A DNA stretch of 64,000 bases from Polychytrium aggregatum (taxonomy: Eukaryota > Chytridiomycota > Chytridiomycetes > Polychytriales), in the NCBI RefSeq assembly GCF_025602895.1, contig NW_026516354.1:30762-94761 (forward strand). The letters are read 5' to 3'. Within the stretch, counting starts at the first letter, position 1; each line of letters opens with the position of its first letter. The position numbers and the translations under genes were made by a program. The notes beneath the pieces were generated by a model, which saw only the letters and a program-made list of their open reading frames with translations, ran no database searches and had not been told where the DNA came from. Positions 47,553-59,400 of the stretch are shown in pieces.

Positions 47553-50500
47553 CTATTGCTGAACCTCGATTCTCCTGCCCAGGACCGATTTAACCTCTTT
47601 GATGGCCAGGGAGGTCACCCCGATCCGGTCAAGCGAGCTCTCGATGCCACTCGTGTCTCCCTCGACAAACAGATCGACAAGCTGCGCCAGGGTAACCATC
47701 TCTGGCGGCTTTTGGTTGTCGGGCACAACCTCAGCACTGTCCTTGCTTGACAGGGAGAGCAAGACCGAGCTGTCTCTGGATCTGTGTGTGGCCATGCAAC
47801 GATTAGTCAGAGGCGGCGTCTGCGGGGCTGCCGTCGATCTCCAATGGGCTACACGTTGGTCAGAGACCAGCCCTGAGGTCGTGACAGCATTACGACACAC
47901 TTACTTCTTGAGCAGCGACTCGGGGTGCTTGATCCAGACACGGAACAGAGCATTCCAGTAGCCGGCCGACAGGTCCGTCTGGATTTGCTGGCCGCCGAGT
48001 TGGTTGAAGGTGCCCTTGAGAACAATATTCTGGAAGAAGGACGAGTCGACCTGCGCGACAATGTTCCGGAGCAGGGGCTGAAACGTAGACGCCGGTAGCT
48101 GTCCGGAAAGGCTGGTAAAGACCTGGGCCAGTATCGACAAGCCCTCGACCAACTCGGACGAAACCGTGGGATCCGAGGCTGGCTCCGACAGGCACCAGTT
48201 GCGCCTGTGAACAGACGAGAATCAGCTCGACTGATCTGCAAACCAGCGCGACGGCCTGCGCTACACTCTCAGATCAAGACCCACCGCTTGTAGTAGCGCC
48301 AGGTGGATTCGTTGTAGATTTGCATGACTTCCTGCTCCAGGATGTCGGCGATCTGCCTGATTTTGCTCTGGTAGGCATCGACAAGCTCGGTGAACACAGA
48401 GTCGCTGCTGTTCAGACTGCTGGGGTCGTCCGAGGCTTGCGCTTGGTTGAAGACAATGTCCCACAGCGAAATGAAGAGCTACAGATGGGGCCCGGCGGAC
48501 GTGGGAACATGGCAGTCAGGATGGCGATAATGAGTTCTCAACTGAAGGCAGCACCGATTCCCTGCTTCGGATGCAACGCTGAAACACGTCCCCGGACTCG
48601 GACCGCCACCTTTTGTGGTTAGCGATCAAGTCGCATCTCCATGACGATGCCACTTACAATTTGCTCACTCCATTCCCCGAGGATCTCGCAGAGATAGCCG
48701 AGGGAGCCCGCGTACCGAGCCAAGAGAGCCTGTCGCTGGATGTTCTCGTCGACCGAGTTCGTGCCGTGGAGCGGCGCAAAATAGGCCTGATGCTGATCGA
48801 CCCCGGTCTGCACGTGGTGCAGATACTTTTCAAGAAGCGGCATTTGGATCTCGGCAAAGAACTGGAGCTGGTAGTGTGGCCTCGGGAGGCGTCTGTAGCG
48901 CTCTGGAAAGAAAGAAAGAACGACGATTATTGCATGGCACGGGGAATATGGGGAGTATCGCCAATGTTGTGCAGTGCGGCCAACCAACGAACGGGAGTCA
49001 GGAAGCGATGGTGGTATGCCCATAGAGACGGGGGAGACCGCCCGGGGTGGCGCACGCGGATATCGGCGATCCATATGCCGGTCGTTAGTGTTGTGCGATT
49101 ACCTGTTACACCTTCAAGAATGCCGACGAGGATTTCAGCCGACTTTGTTCGATGAAGCTCGTCGAGCACCGCCTCATAAGCGAGATCCCACCTGTCACTA
49201 CGAGCCATGGCCTCGTCAAAGAGCGCAAACGCCGCTAGGACCGCACCACACGGCTGGTTAGAGCTCGATGCCATACTGTTCGCGCAAAGAGACGATGGCA
49301 AGTAGCAAATGGCATACCGCTGCGCTCGATGGCTAACCATGCCTTGAACCAGTTGGTGTTTTCTAAAAAGGTCGAGACACATCCTCCCCAAAGGGCCGAG
49401 CCTGGCGGCGCATAGAGATGGACTTCTCGCAGAGTGGTGTCAAAGGCGGTGGTCTCGGCGATGGTGTGGGACATGAGTGGCGGATCAGACAGCAGCAGCG
49501 GGGCATCGTGTCGAAGCTTGTCATTGACGGCCACAAGAAAGCTGTGGATGAAGAGAACCTGCGAAGGCCGATTGTAAGGCACGATTCTTCTCTACGGCCG
49601 TCGCCCTCCAACATCCGCTGACGCTGACAGCGAGAGCACGGGTGTGCTTGCACACGAGTAGCTCATCTGCGAGTAGCTCATCAAGATCACCAACCTTGGC
49701 ATCGAATCCTTTGTAGACACTCGCATCCAACACCTGCTGAACGACGCTGCTCAGAAACGGGGTCTGTTCCCGGACAACCTTCAAGAAATCGGTAAAGCAC
49801 CACTCGGGCTGGCATCGAGAGGTTGATGTGCGTTAGCAGGCGTTACCGCGTCCGTCGCCACATGCACGGACAGACGTAAGGCGGGTTGAGGAGCTGGTGG
49901 TCTGTATAGGCGTACCTTGTCGAGCCGGTTGGTCGGGCGTTTGCCTTGGAAATGATACTTGAAGCGGGCGACGTGTAGCTCAAGCAGCAAGCTGAAGGCA
50001 TCGAGCGGAGCTGGCTTGTAGGATTTGGGACTCCTGGGGCAGAGAGCAAGTTCGATTTCGCAACGGCCACAGCCCAAAATGTTGCCATCGATATCCAGAG
50101 TCGGCGCAGCGCATTTGGAAATCGGAATATGGCATACGCCATTCGGAGATGGGAGACACATTGAGCGTTGGGGATCGGACGTGGAGCGAGGTATGGGCTC
50201 CATAAGGAGCACCGATACTAGCGCCGATGGTCAAGTGGCTAGCAGATCGCTGGAATCAGGGCGGGAGCGAACGACACTCACCACTTCACAAGCCGCAGAA
50301 TGTTTCCAAAGACGTTGCTGAACGATTTGATGGTCTCGGACTGGTTCAAATCGACCGGGTTCGGCCAGTTCAGTCGCTTGAAGATACCACGAAGCTTTCT
50401 GTCGAATCAAGTAGATATGAATGCCGGTTCCAAGCACAGAGACGCCCGAGAGTCGAATGCATATCCGTGACGTGCAAGCGGTGAACTCGGGTGTATCTGG

Positions 50501-51350
50501 AACGGCATTGCTTACCCTCCCAGATGATTCAGCAAAGCGTTATAGAGCTCGCCAGAGATTTGCTCGGCATACTGACGCAGGTTGTCGCCAGCGGGCCGCT
50601 GCGAGACGAGCCCTTCGTGATCGTCGGCCCCAAGGCTCGAGAGCGACTCAAGCAGCACGTTGACGTCGTTGTAGGAGCCCACGGCCTCCAACGGCGATTT
50701 TTCGATCGACTGCAAGGTCTGGGCTCTGGTCCGTATGGAATATCCGGTCGAGACTCTGGATCAGCGCCGGAAGATTGTCCCCTCGCCAAGGCGCTGTTGT
50801 TGGATTCACATTGGCCGGCCTGGGCTGGCGGCAGCGGAAGGAGTCCGACACCTACCGGAGATCCTCGAGACGCTTGAGCAACAAGAAATAGTCCCGAGCG
50901 TACTCAAGCTTGCGCAGCTTTGTATCGCAGTTGGAGAGAAAGTCCAGCGAAGAGCGGTAGCTGGCAGCCCCGAGCTGGTTGGTGAGGGTCGACAGGAGTT
51001 CTTCCCGGGTATCTGCATGTGAGTCGAGCAGAATCTCGTTGTGACAGGCGGCGGTGCTGATCGCCTCGACGGCCTCTGGATGGCTGGACGAGAGCCCCTC
51101 GCTCTGGGGAGGGGAAGCATGTCAGCTCTAGACTGCGGGCTGGCCAAGCCGGAGCAGAGGGCCGTTGGGAGCATCGACAGGGGGGGGGACATTGCGCCGG
51201 ATGGTGCGGATGGTACTGGATTGGGGGCGGACAGCGAACCTCCTCGGTGGCATCTTGCAGGAGCCGCCTCGTCGACTCGATCACGAGAGGCAGCCTCTCC
51301 AGATCATAGAGATCTCGGAAGGATGAATTGAGCTCATGCACGAGATCCAT
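47553..51350 (-). CDS. RINT1/Tip20 family Golgi-to-ER tether subunit
   Basis: Subunit of the Dsl1/NRZ complex that tethers COPI vesicles at the ER. Twelve exons (51350-51240, 51103-50856, 50725-50516, 50398-50282, 50033-49916, 49808-49695, 49558-49318, 49234-49112, 48902-48658, 48478-48285, 48204-47905, 47781-47553) total 2250 nt, 749 residues, between yeast Tip20 (about 700) and human RINT1 (about 790). The N-terminal half is helical (ELLSTLTNQLGAASYRSSLD, KLEYARDYFLLLKRLEDL). The RINT1_TIP1 domain carries PEWCFTDFLKVVREQTPFLS, FIHSFLVAVNDKLRHDAP, LFDEAMARSDRW, RYRRLPRPHYQLQFF, YAGSLGYLCEILGEWSEQ and a C-terminal IESSLDRIGVTSLAIKEV before GRRIEVQQ. Sequence similarity in this family is low, so the name rests on domain order and these motifs. 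The acceptor for the exon starting 49234 is less certain than the rest. Confidence 0.85.
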
Positions 51351-52219
51351 GGTTGCTGCGACCAAGACCAGGCCGGGAGCGATGGACGGCGAGGGGAGCA
51401 ATGTGGCCTGGCCTGGCCGGCTGCGCGCCAGCAGGATCGCCAGCAGGATCGCCAACAGCGAGGCAAGCGCAGCGACGTGTTGACAGCAATGGGTGCATGA
51501 AGCGACGGATGGTGCATGAAGCAATGGATAGATGCACGGAGATGGATGTAATCTTGCTGGTCTCCATGGGTGATAGTCCATCCACCCGATCCGCCATGGT
51601 CCTGCGCATCATGTCTTTGCTCGTCCGTGGTGTGGGTCTGGCGGACCGGTGCTCTCCATACAGCCAACAACCATCATGCGCAAGCCCGCATTGCAGTTCC
51701 CGGGCGCCGGCGTGGGCTTGCTCAAGACGAAACTTTGCTGGTTTGGCTTGGCTTGGCTTGGCATTACCCGCCTGGCGACGCCGCCGACAAACACCACGGC
51801 CAACACGGACGATTTCTCGATGGTGTCATCGGGACAGCCACCACTTGCAACACTTCTCTGGCTTCCCCGGCATCGATCCGTCCATCACTCCATCGCTCCA
51901 TCGCTCCATCACTCCATCACTCCATCACTCCATCACTCCATCACTCCATCACTCCATCACTCCATCACTCCATCACTCCATCACTCCATCACTCCATCCA
52001 GCCCGTCCAGCCCGTCCATCCATCGCGCCGCGATTGGCAGGCAGCAACGCGGTGCTGCGCACGCCACCGCGTCGGCCAATCGCCGCGCGCCCCCGAAATA
52101 GCCGGCCTGGTGGCTGTGCCTGGCCGCGAGCCGGCCCCCGCCACCACCGCCGGTCTATTTGATGGGCCGCTCTCCGTCGACACTGCCCGTTCGCCGTTGC
52201 TCTCCTGTCCTCCGTCGCC
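51351..52219. other. Divergent intergenic region upstream of RINT1 and the 825-residue protein gene
   Basis: Promoter region for two divergent genes. It holds the 8-bp minisatellite at 51883-51994 and a short GGCTT run (about 51740-51760). Predicted frames here are only repeats such as HSITPSLH and are not called as genes. Confidence 0.5.
51883..51994. repeat. 14-copy 8-bp minisatellite
   Basis: CATCACTC repeated 14 times head to tail (two units read CATCGCTC), ending about 225 bases before the start codon of the downstream gene. Confidence 0.95.
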
Positions 52220-55200
52220 ATGTCCCTTCCGCACGCTGCCTTTGCCCACGTCTACATCATCGCCGAGGGCGCTGCCCTGCCCACGGCTATCCTGCCTCGT
52301 GCTGTCCATCTGCTCTCTTCTGTCGTCCCCAGCGTCCAGGTGACCCACTCGCTCAACCACGGCTGGGGCTCCGATTCCCTGGTCATCTCCATCGGCAACA
52401 ACTCCGTCACCCGCGCCTCCATCCCCCAGGGTGCTGTCGACGAGCTCGAGCCTGAGGGCTACATCGTCACCTCCAAGCGTACCGAAAACGGCGCCCTTCT
52501 GGTCCTGGCCGACGGCAAGGCCACCGCCAAGGACGAGCACACCGGCCACCCCTATAAGCACGGCAACCTCGGCCAAGCCTACGCCCTGTACTTTATCCTC
52601 GAGGAGCTTGGCTTTGCCTTCCTGCATCCTCTGGCCCCCGCCATCCCCCCGCACCTGACCCTCCGCCGTCTCCCTGTCAATGTCCGCGAGTCGCCCCGCT
52701 GGGCCACCCGTGCCTTCCACTACCACACCCAGCATCCCCTCGAGCTCGTTGACCTCCTCGAGGGCTGGGGCCCCCAGGGTCCCGAGGACCGTGCCGGCTG
52801 GGACTCGCAGCTGCCCGAGTGGGCGCTCTACCTCGAGTGGCTCGTGGCCAACAAGCAGAACGCCATCGAGTGGGTCCTGCTCGAGGCCCTGACCTGGGCC
52901 GAGTTTGCTCGCTCCAAGGAGCGCCAGGACCGCCTCACCATCCTTGTCGAGCTCGGCCATAGCTATGGTATCCGCATCGGCGTCGACACCCCCATCATCT
53001 TTGCCCAGCAGCACTCGTTCCGTCTGCTCCGAAACGGCACCGGTCAAGACAAGGACTTTGAGAACGAGAAGCAGGAGATCCACGACTCGATCGACTATGT
53101 CCTGAGCTGCGGCTTTGATTTTCTCGGCACCGAGGTACGGCTCTGTCGCCTGTTGGGTGGTTGTAAAGTTGAAGCAAACGCATTTGGCGTGGCTTGATTT
53201 GGCTTGATTTGGCAACGGACAGGCACAGCCTGCCCAGCCAGCTCGCGAGAGTGCACTTGGAGGAGGAGTGTGCAATACACTTGCCACCAAAGCCATGGTA
53301 CTTATCGATCGCCCTTGCTCCATCCCTCGGTCGCTTGCAGGGAGGCACGTCCGAGTTCACCCACCCTGATGCCAAGAAGATGCTTGACTACATGAACGCC
53401 GTCGCCGACTACGCCCGTGAAAAGTACAACGTCCCCACCGACATCAAGGTCCACTGCTCCTCTGGCCAGGTCGCCAAGGGCTTCAAGGACGAGCGCACCG
53501 GCGAGGATATCAACTTCAACTTCCTCCCCCACTTTGCCACCAAGAACCTGGGCGTCCTTGTCCACACGGTCGAGGAGTATGCCCTCGACGACCCCGCCCC
53601 CACCTACGGCAACAAGGATTTCAAGTATCTCCGCGACTTCCTCAACTGGGAGCGCGAGCTCGGCAACCGCAAGGTGCTCTTCTATCCCGAGACGGCCTAC
53701 TGGGTCACTGTCGACATTGATGTCCCGCTGTTCCTGCCTATCTATGCCGACCGCCGCGTCCACGACCTGCGCCTCCTGGCCGAGGATGAGCAGAACTCGG
53801 CCTCCAAGAGAAAGATGGAGGGCCAGCTCATCTTCTCCAGTGGATGGGAGTGGAGCTACTGGCTCAACGACTCAGTTGCTGCCCGTGCTGTCTGGAACCC
53901 CTTCTCGGATGAACCCACCCAGCGCGAAGCCTTTGTTCGCTCGCTGCGTCCCTTCACCAAGCATCTCGACGACCACGTTGCCGCCGAGGTCGAGGCCCTC
54001 CTGGCTGACTGGGTGCATGCCCAACAGGAGAACTTGATTGAAGGCAAGGTCAATGGCATCGCTCCCAAGGACATTTTCAAGCGCACTGGCCACGCCTATC
54101 TCGAAGGCTGGGACACTTGGTGAGGCCCACACACCACGCCCAACGCTGCATGTTGGACATTTGATGTCAGCATCAAATGCCCAATGGCCAATGGCCAGCA
54201 TCAAATGCCTGACAACCTTCTACCCTTCCACCGCAACAGGGACGATATCAGCCGCCTTCTCAAGGACTGGCATATGCCCGGTGCCAGCGTTACCCAGAGC
54301 GAGTCGCTTGACTTTGGCGACATGGCTGCCAAGAGCCGCAGCTTTGGCTTGGATCCCACCGCGGTCGACTACAAGACCCAGGTTGCCCCTCTGCTGGTCG
54401 AGATGGAGTCGCGCTTCCTGGCCCTCTCGAACCGCACCACTGCCCTCTCTGCCAAGATCCCCGCCTATTTGAAGAGTCTGTGGGACGACGTTGCCGACTC
54501 GGGTAAGTTGTGGGCCGCGTGCCCAGTGGCTACGAATGGCCTGTTTGGCCTCCGGATCTGCATGTGTACTGTCGTTCGTTCTCTCTCGCTCTCTCTGGCT
54601 GTTCAAAGATCCCCCGTTGCTCACGGCCTTCCCTCTGTGCCAAATCAGCCCGCATCACCTACCTCCGCATCCGTCTGGTTCACGCCCTGTACGAGTACGT
54701 CGACAGAGCAGGCGGCGTCTATCAGTTCCTGGGCATCAGCGACAACGCCAAGTTCCTGGATGTCGCTCTCCACGCCATCAAGGAGGCTTCCCACATTGTC
54801 AAGCGCCGCGAGGTCAACTACCGTGCCGATGCCGATCGTCTTGCTGGCTGGACTGGCCTCAACAAGAACCCCACCAGCTACAGCTTCCGCTACCTGTGGA
54901 TGGTCCGCTCGCTGCACCTCTGGTGGAGAGACATTGGCCGTGCCGTCGATCGCAACTACAAGCCGGGCTTTATGAACGTCATCAACCCGCTTGAGGTAAG
55001 CGTCGTCGCTGACTCGCCAGTGGGTGGTGTTCGATCGACCAGATGCCAGTGGGCGTTCGGTCGATCAGATGACATTCCTCTGCCCGCCACGGAACGGACA
55101 GCCCCAGTGTCGTTTTACATGGCTAATCGCGCTGTCGTTCTCAGGTCGGTCTTTCCCAGGGCGAAGTCCTCAGCAAGGCCGAAGATATTGCTGCGGTCAT

Positions 55201-55318
55201 CAACAAGCTTGGCTTGATCAGCAACATCCTGGACCTCAAGTCCGAGGAGCCCAAGTGGCCCCAGGACATTCCCAACTTCCCTGCCGCCATCATCGAGCGC
55301 TACAACCTCGAGCACTGA
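52220..55318 (+). CDS. Unrecognised 825-residue protein, possibly glycoside-hydrolase-like
   Basis: I do not recognise a named family. Five exons (52220-53134, 53341-54119, 54240-54502, 54649-54995, 55145-55318) total 2478 nt and join cleanly. No signal peptide or membrane segment is visible, so it is probably cytosolic. Residues near 100-140 (HGNLGQAYALYFILEELGFA then FLHPLAP) recall the N-terminal domain that precedes the barrel in GH67/GH20/DUF4838-type proteins. The middle (about 150-560) alternates hydrophobic strands with acidic or aromatic ends, like a TIM barrel: HYHTQHPLELVDLLEGWG, GIRIGVDTPIIF, KVHCSSGQVAKGF, VLFYPETAYWVTVDIDVPLF, FSSGWEWSYWLND. The C-terminal third is helical (RLVHALYEYVDRAGGVYQFL, WMVRSLHLWWRDIGRA). 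Codon use is strongly biased to C-ending codons, suggesting high expression. Function and substrate are unknown; the fold is an inference. Confidence 0.85.
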
Positions 55319-56469
55319 GCGGGGGACCAACTGCCATAATAATCCTAGTCTATTCGTGACTGGGGGTTCTATTTCTTCTGTCTATATGTCTCATTCTGTC
55401 GTGTCTCGTTTGCGCGAGTCTGTCGCCGAAAGTGTCGCCTGAGCGACGACTGTCCGCCAACGCAGTCTCAGCGGCCCCACCATGTCGTATCTCCCCAATA
55501 CGGTGCTCGTAAAATGAAGTGAAACACCCATCCTGCCTTTATCGCTATTTTGGGGGTGGGTGGGAATGCACACTCGATTTCCGGAGATGCATGGAGTGGG
55601 TGGGCACGACAGGGACCAGCGAGCCGCTGCAGATGCAGTCACTGCAGGTCAGAGGAAAACATCTCTCAAATGAGGGAGGAAGAAACCAGGGCAAAGAGCA
55701 ATATTGCTTCAGGACTTCGGCGAGCGGATTTCATGGAATTTGGGTGTCGTCTGCTGATTCCCACAACCCACAACTCACAACCCATGCAAGTCATCCGTGT
55801 GTGAAGGTGTCCCGTCTCAGAATAAGCTCGCTGCAAAGCATGGCTATCTCGGCTTGACCCACATCGAGAAGCGCTGTGATCCGCCTTTTTGCTCCCAGCA
55901 GCACCCCAGTTCAATCGCGCCGGCCGTGCGATCCCATCTTGGCGCGCCGCCCGCCGTTCCGGCAGCAACCAGCGAGAGCGGCCGCGATGGAGACGACACA
56001 GCGACGGGCAGGAGCAGCGACAATGACATGCGCGAGACAATTGCTTTCCTCATTCCACTCTCCAATCGTCGTCTCGATCTGCTGACGGCACGCGCTGAGC
56101 GCTGCATTGTTCACTTCGACGCTCGATCCACCGATTGTTGCGGTCGGCTGTCTCGCCATCGGCGCTGGAACGGAACCGCTCCCTATCAGCGCGGATTGCA
56201 AAAGCGCTTTATCCCGCCCACTATCGCCCGGCACCGTCTTCGTCCGCCTTTCTGCTTCCGTCCGTGCGCTGCATACGCCTCTCCATTTCCCTCTGTTCTC
56301 TGCTGCCTTTTGCCCGTATCCATCGTCTCTCTGCTCGTTCGGCTCGCCCGTCTCCAGAGACGCGATACCCCTCCCTCTGCACCGAGTTCAGCAGCAGTAG
56401 TGATTCCGAGCCCTCCATCCTCCGGGCCACCCCACGGACACGCCTCTCCTCCTTTAATTGCACACCGCA
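55319..56469. other. Intergenic region upstream of myosin II
   Basis: About 1.15 kb. A CACAACCCACAACTCACAACC run lies near 55760-55785. From about 56180 it becomes C/T-rich up to the myosin start, as in a fungal promoter and leader. No other gene is seen. Confidence 0.5.
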
Positions 56470-59400
56470 ATGGCATCCAGTGCCCTCGAGCGGGTCCGGC
56501 CGATCGCCGACTCGTCGATGATGGCGTCCTGGTCCGAGAAAAAGTGGGTGTGGGTTGCCGACAAGGCCGAAGGTTACATCGCCGGCTCCATCGTCAGCGT
56601 CGAAGGCGAAAATGCCACCCTTGACCTCACCAACGGAACGGTATGCTTTCCCACCCGCGTCATCTTGTCCCGTCGCTCCTTGATCATGCAGTTATCCGCA
56701 CGCACGGATCCTTCTCTCTCCAGTGCGCCTGCCTTTCATGAGTGTGGTTTTCCGACAGTAGAATCCGGGATCAGCAATATCTATTCAGCAGCAGGCACTG
56801 TCTATCCAAGCAACTTACCCTCCTCATTTTACACTCCCACTCCCACTCCCACCGTCTGTCTCATCCGCACTCTCAGAAACGCACCGTCAACATCAACGAG
56901 ACCGAGAAGATGAACCCTCCCAAGTTCGACCGCGTCGAAGACATGGCTGATCTGACCTATCTCAACGAGGCTTCTGTGGTTCACAACCTCCGCCTCAGAT
57001 ACTCGACCAATCTGATCTATGTAAATATCCACGCATTCTGGATCATTCTTGTCCCCCGCGTACTGGCCTTGTCCCTGTCCCGCAGTTATCCTCGCACCAC
57101 TACCGGGGTCATTGCTGCTCCGAACGAGCCCACATCCATCTGATATCTACCAAATGCTGTACTCACCCGCCTTCGCTCTATCTCACTCCCACGCCACTGC
57201 TTCACTTGCCGGCCATGAACGCCAACGCTGTGCGGCTGGCTCATCCCTTGACACTACCAGACCTACTCTGGCCTCTTCTTGGTGGCAGTCAATCCGTACA
57301 AGAAGCTCCCCATCTACACCGATGACGTCGTGCGGGCCTACAAGGGCAAGAAGCGCAGCGAGATGCCTCCGCACATCTTTGCCACGGCCGACATGGCTTA
57401 CACCGACATGCTCGAGGACCGCGAAAACCAGTCCATCTTGATCACGTACGTACTCTGGCTTTGGCGACGGAGATTGGTGCCTGCTCCGCTCTAACGATCT
57501 TGTATGCATGGCTTCACGAATTATGCGCGCTTCAATCGCCTTGGTGTGCAGTGGTGAGTCCGGTGCCGGAAAGACCGAGAACACCAAGAAGGTCATCCAG
57601 TACCTCGCTTCGATCGCGTGCTCGGCCCACGGCAGCGGCAGTAGCGGCAAGGCCCTCGGTACCCTGGAGCAACAGATCCTGCAAGCCAATCCGATCCTGG
57701 AGGCTTTTGGCAATGCTCAGACCATCCGCAACAACAACTCGTCCAGATTCGTATGTAGATGATGTGCCTTTGTCAGTGACTCTGTGGGGCTCGGCTCTTG
57801 TGCGTGACGCAATTCGAATGACTTAATCTCCGAGAGACATACCAGCGGATTGCCAAGAGGTTTCTGAATCTGTCTCTGACCCGCCCCTGTGTCTGGTCTG
57901 CGATCAGGGCAAGTTTATCCGGATCGAGTTCAACTCCTCTGGCCAGATTGCTGGAGCAAACATCCAGCGATATCTGCTCGAGAAGTCCCGCGTGACCCAC
58001 CAAACCTCCAAAGAGAGGAATTATCACATCTTTTACCAACTTCTCAAGGGCGCCACTCCCGATATTCGAGGTGTGATATTGTTGCGCCGGAGTGTTGACC
58101 AGATCCTTAACTGAGCTAGCCATCCATGCTGCCTTCAGGGCGCTTGGCGATGCCGTCGCTGCTCCGTCGTGCCTCGCTCGGTTACATCTGTTGACCGCCA
58201 TCGCTTTCGTTGCTCAACAGAGAAACTGCTGCTGGACGGAGGCGCAAACGACTATGCCTTCACTAAAGAGTCCAACAAGACCATCGACGGCGTTGACGAC
58301 GTTGCCGAGTTCAAGCTCCTGAGAGTAAGTCGCTGCTGCAACATTGTGGTCATCCCGCCACATGACACCGGCTCCGCCATTCGAACATCGATGCGATTGC
58401 CTTTGAGGGTCTGTTTTGCAGACGCCATACCTTTGTGAAGCTTACGGTCCGCATCAATCAACTGTCCAGGACGCTATGAACATCATGAACCTTAGCTCCG
58501 AGGAGCACATGGACTACTTCCGAGTGATTGCGTCCGTTCTCCATCTCGGCAACATCCAAGTCGCCCCCGACCGCGAGGACCAGGCCAAGCTCGTCGAGTC
58601 CTCCCAGACGGTGGTCGAGAAGATCTGCCATGTCCTCGGCATCTCCGTGGCCGAGTTTACAAAGGGTTTGCTGAAGCCCAAGGTCAAGGCCGGGCGCGAA
58701 TGGGTTGTGCAGTCGCGCAACTGTGACCAGGTCATGTACTCGATCGAGGCCCTGGCCCGCGCCATCTACGAGCGCATGTTCGCCGATCTCGTCGATCGCA
58801 TCAACCGCTCAATCGAGACGAGTGCATCCAAGACAGCCTTCATTGGGGTGCTCGACATTGCTGGCTTTGAGATATTTGAGGTATGAAGGCTGTGCTGATG
58901 CTGATGCTGATGCTGATGCTGATGCTGATGCTGATGCTGATGCTGATGCTGATGCTGATGCTGATGCTGATGCTGATGCTGATGCTGATGCTGATGCTGA
59001 TGCTGATGCTGATGCTGATGCTGATGCTGATGCTGATCTCGCCTCCATACACAACTGTTGATGGATAGAATCGCACCTGTTGCGTGTGTCTCACATCGTT
59101 CCATCTGCACCAACTCGCCTCTTCCTCCAGTTGAACAGCTTTGAGCAGCTGTGCATCAACTACACCAACGAGAAGCTCCAGCAGTTCTTCAACCACCACA
59201 TGTTCATTCTTGAGCAGGAGGAGTATAAGCGAGAAAACATCGAGTGGAAGTTTATTGATTTCGGGCTCGATCTCCAGCCCACCATCGACCTGATTGAAAA
59301 GACATCCGTGAGTAGCTGTACAACGAGCTGGACGCAATGTGCTGGCTGAACAGCATTGTCGTATTCACATCGCCACTCTGAATATTCGCTGCATCGAATG

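Noticed and set aside
58883-59068. Poly(Leu-Met) and poly(Ala-Asp) frames
   Set aside because: They are translations of the GCTGAT repeat inside an intron.
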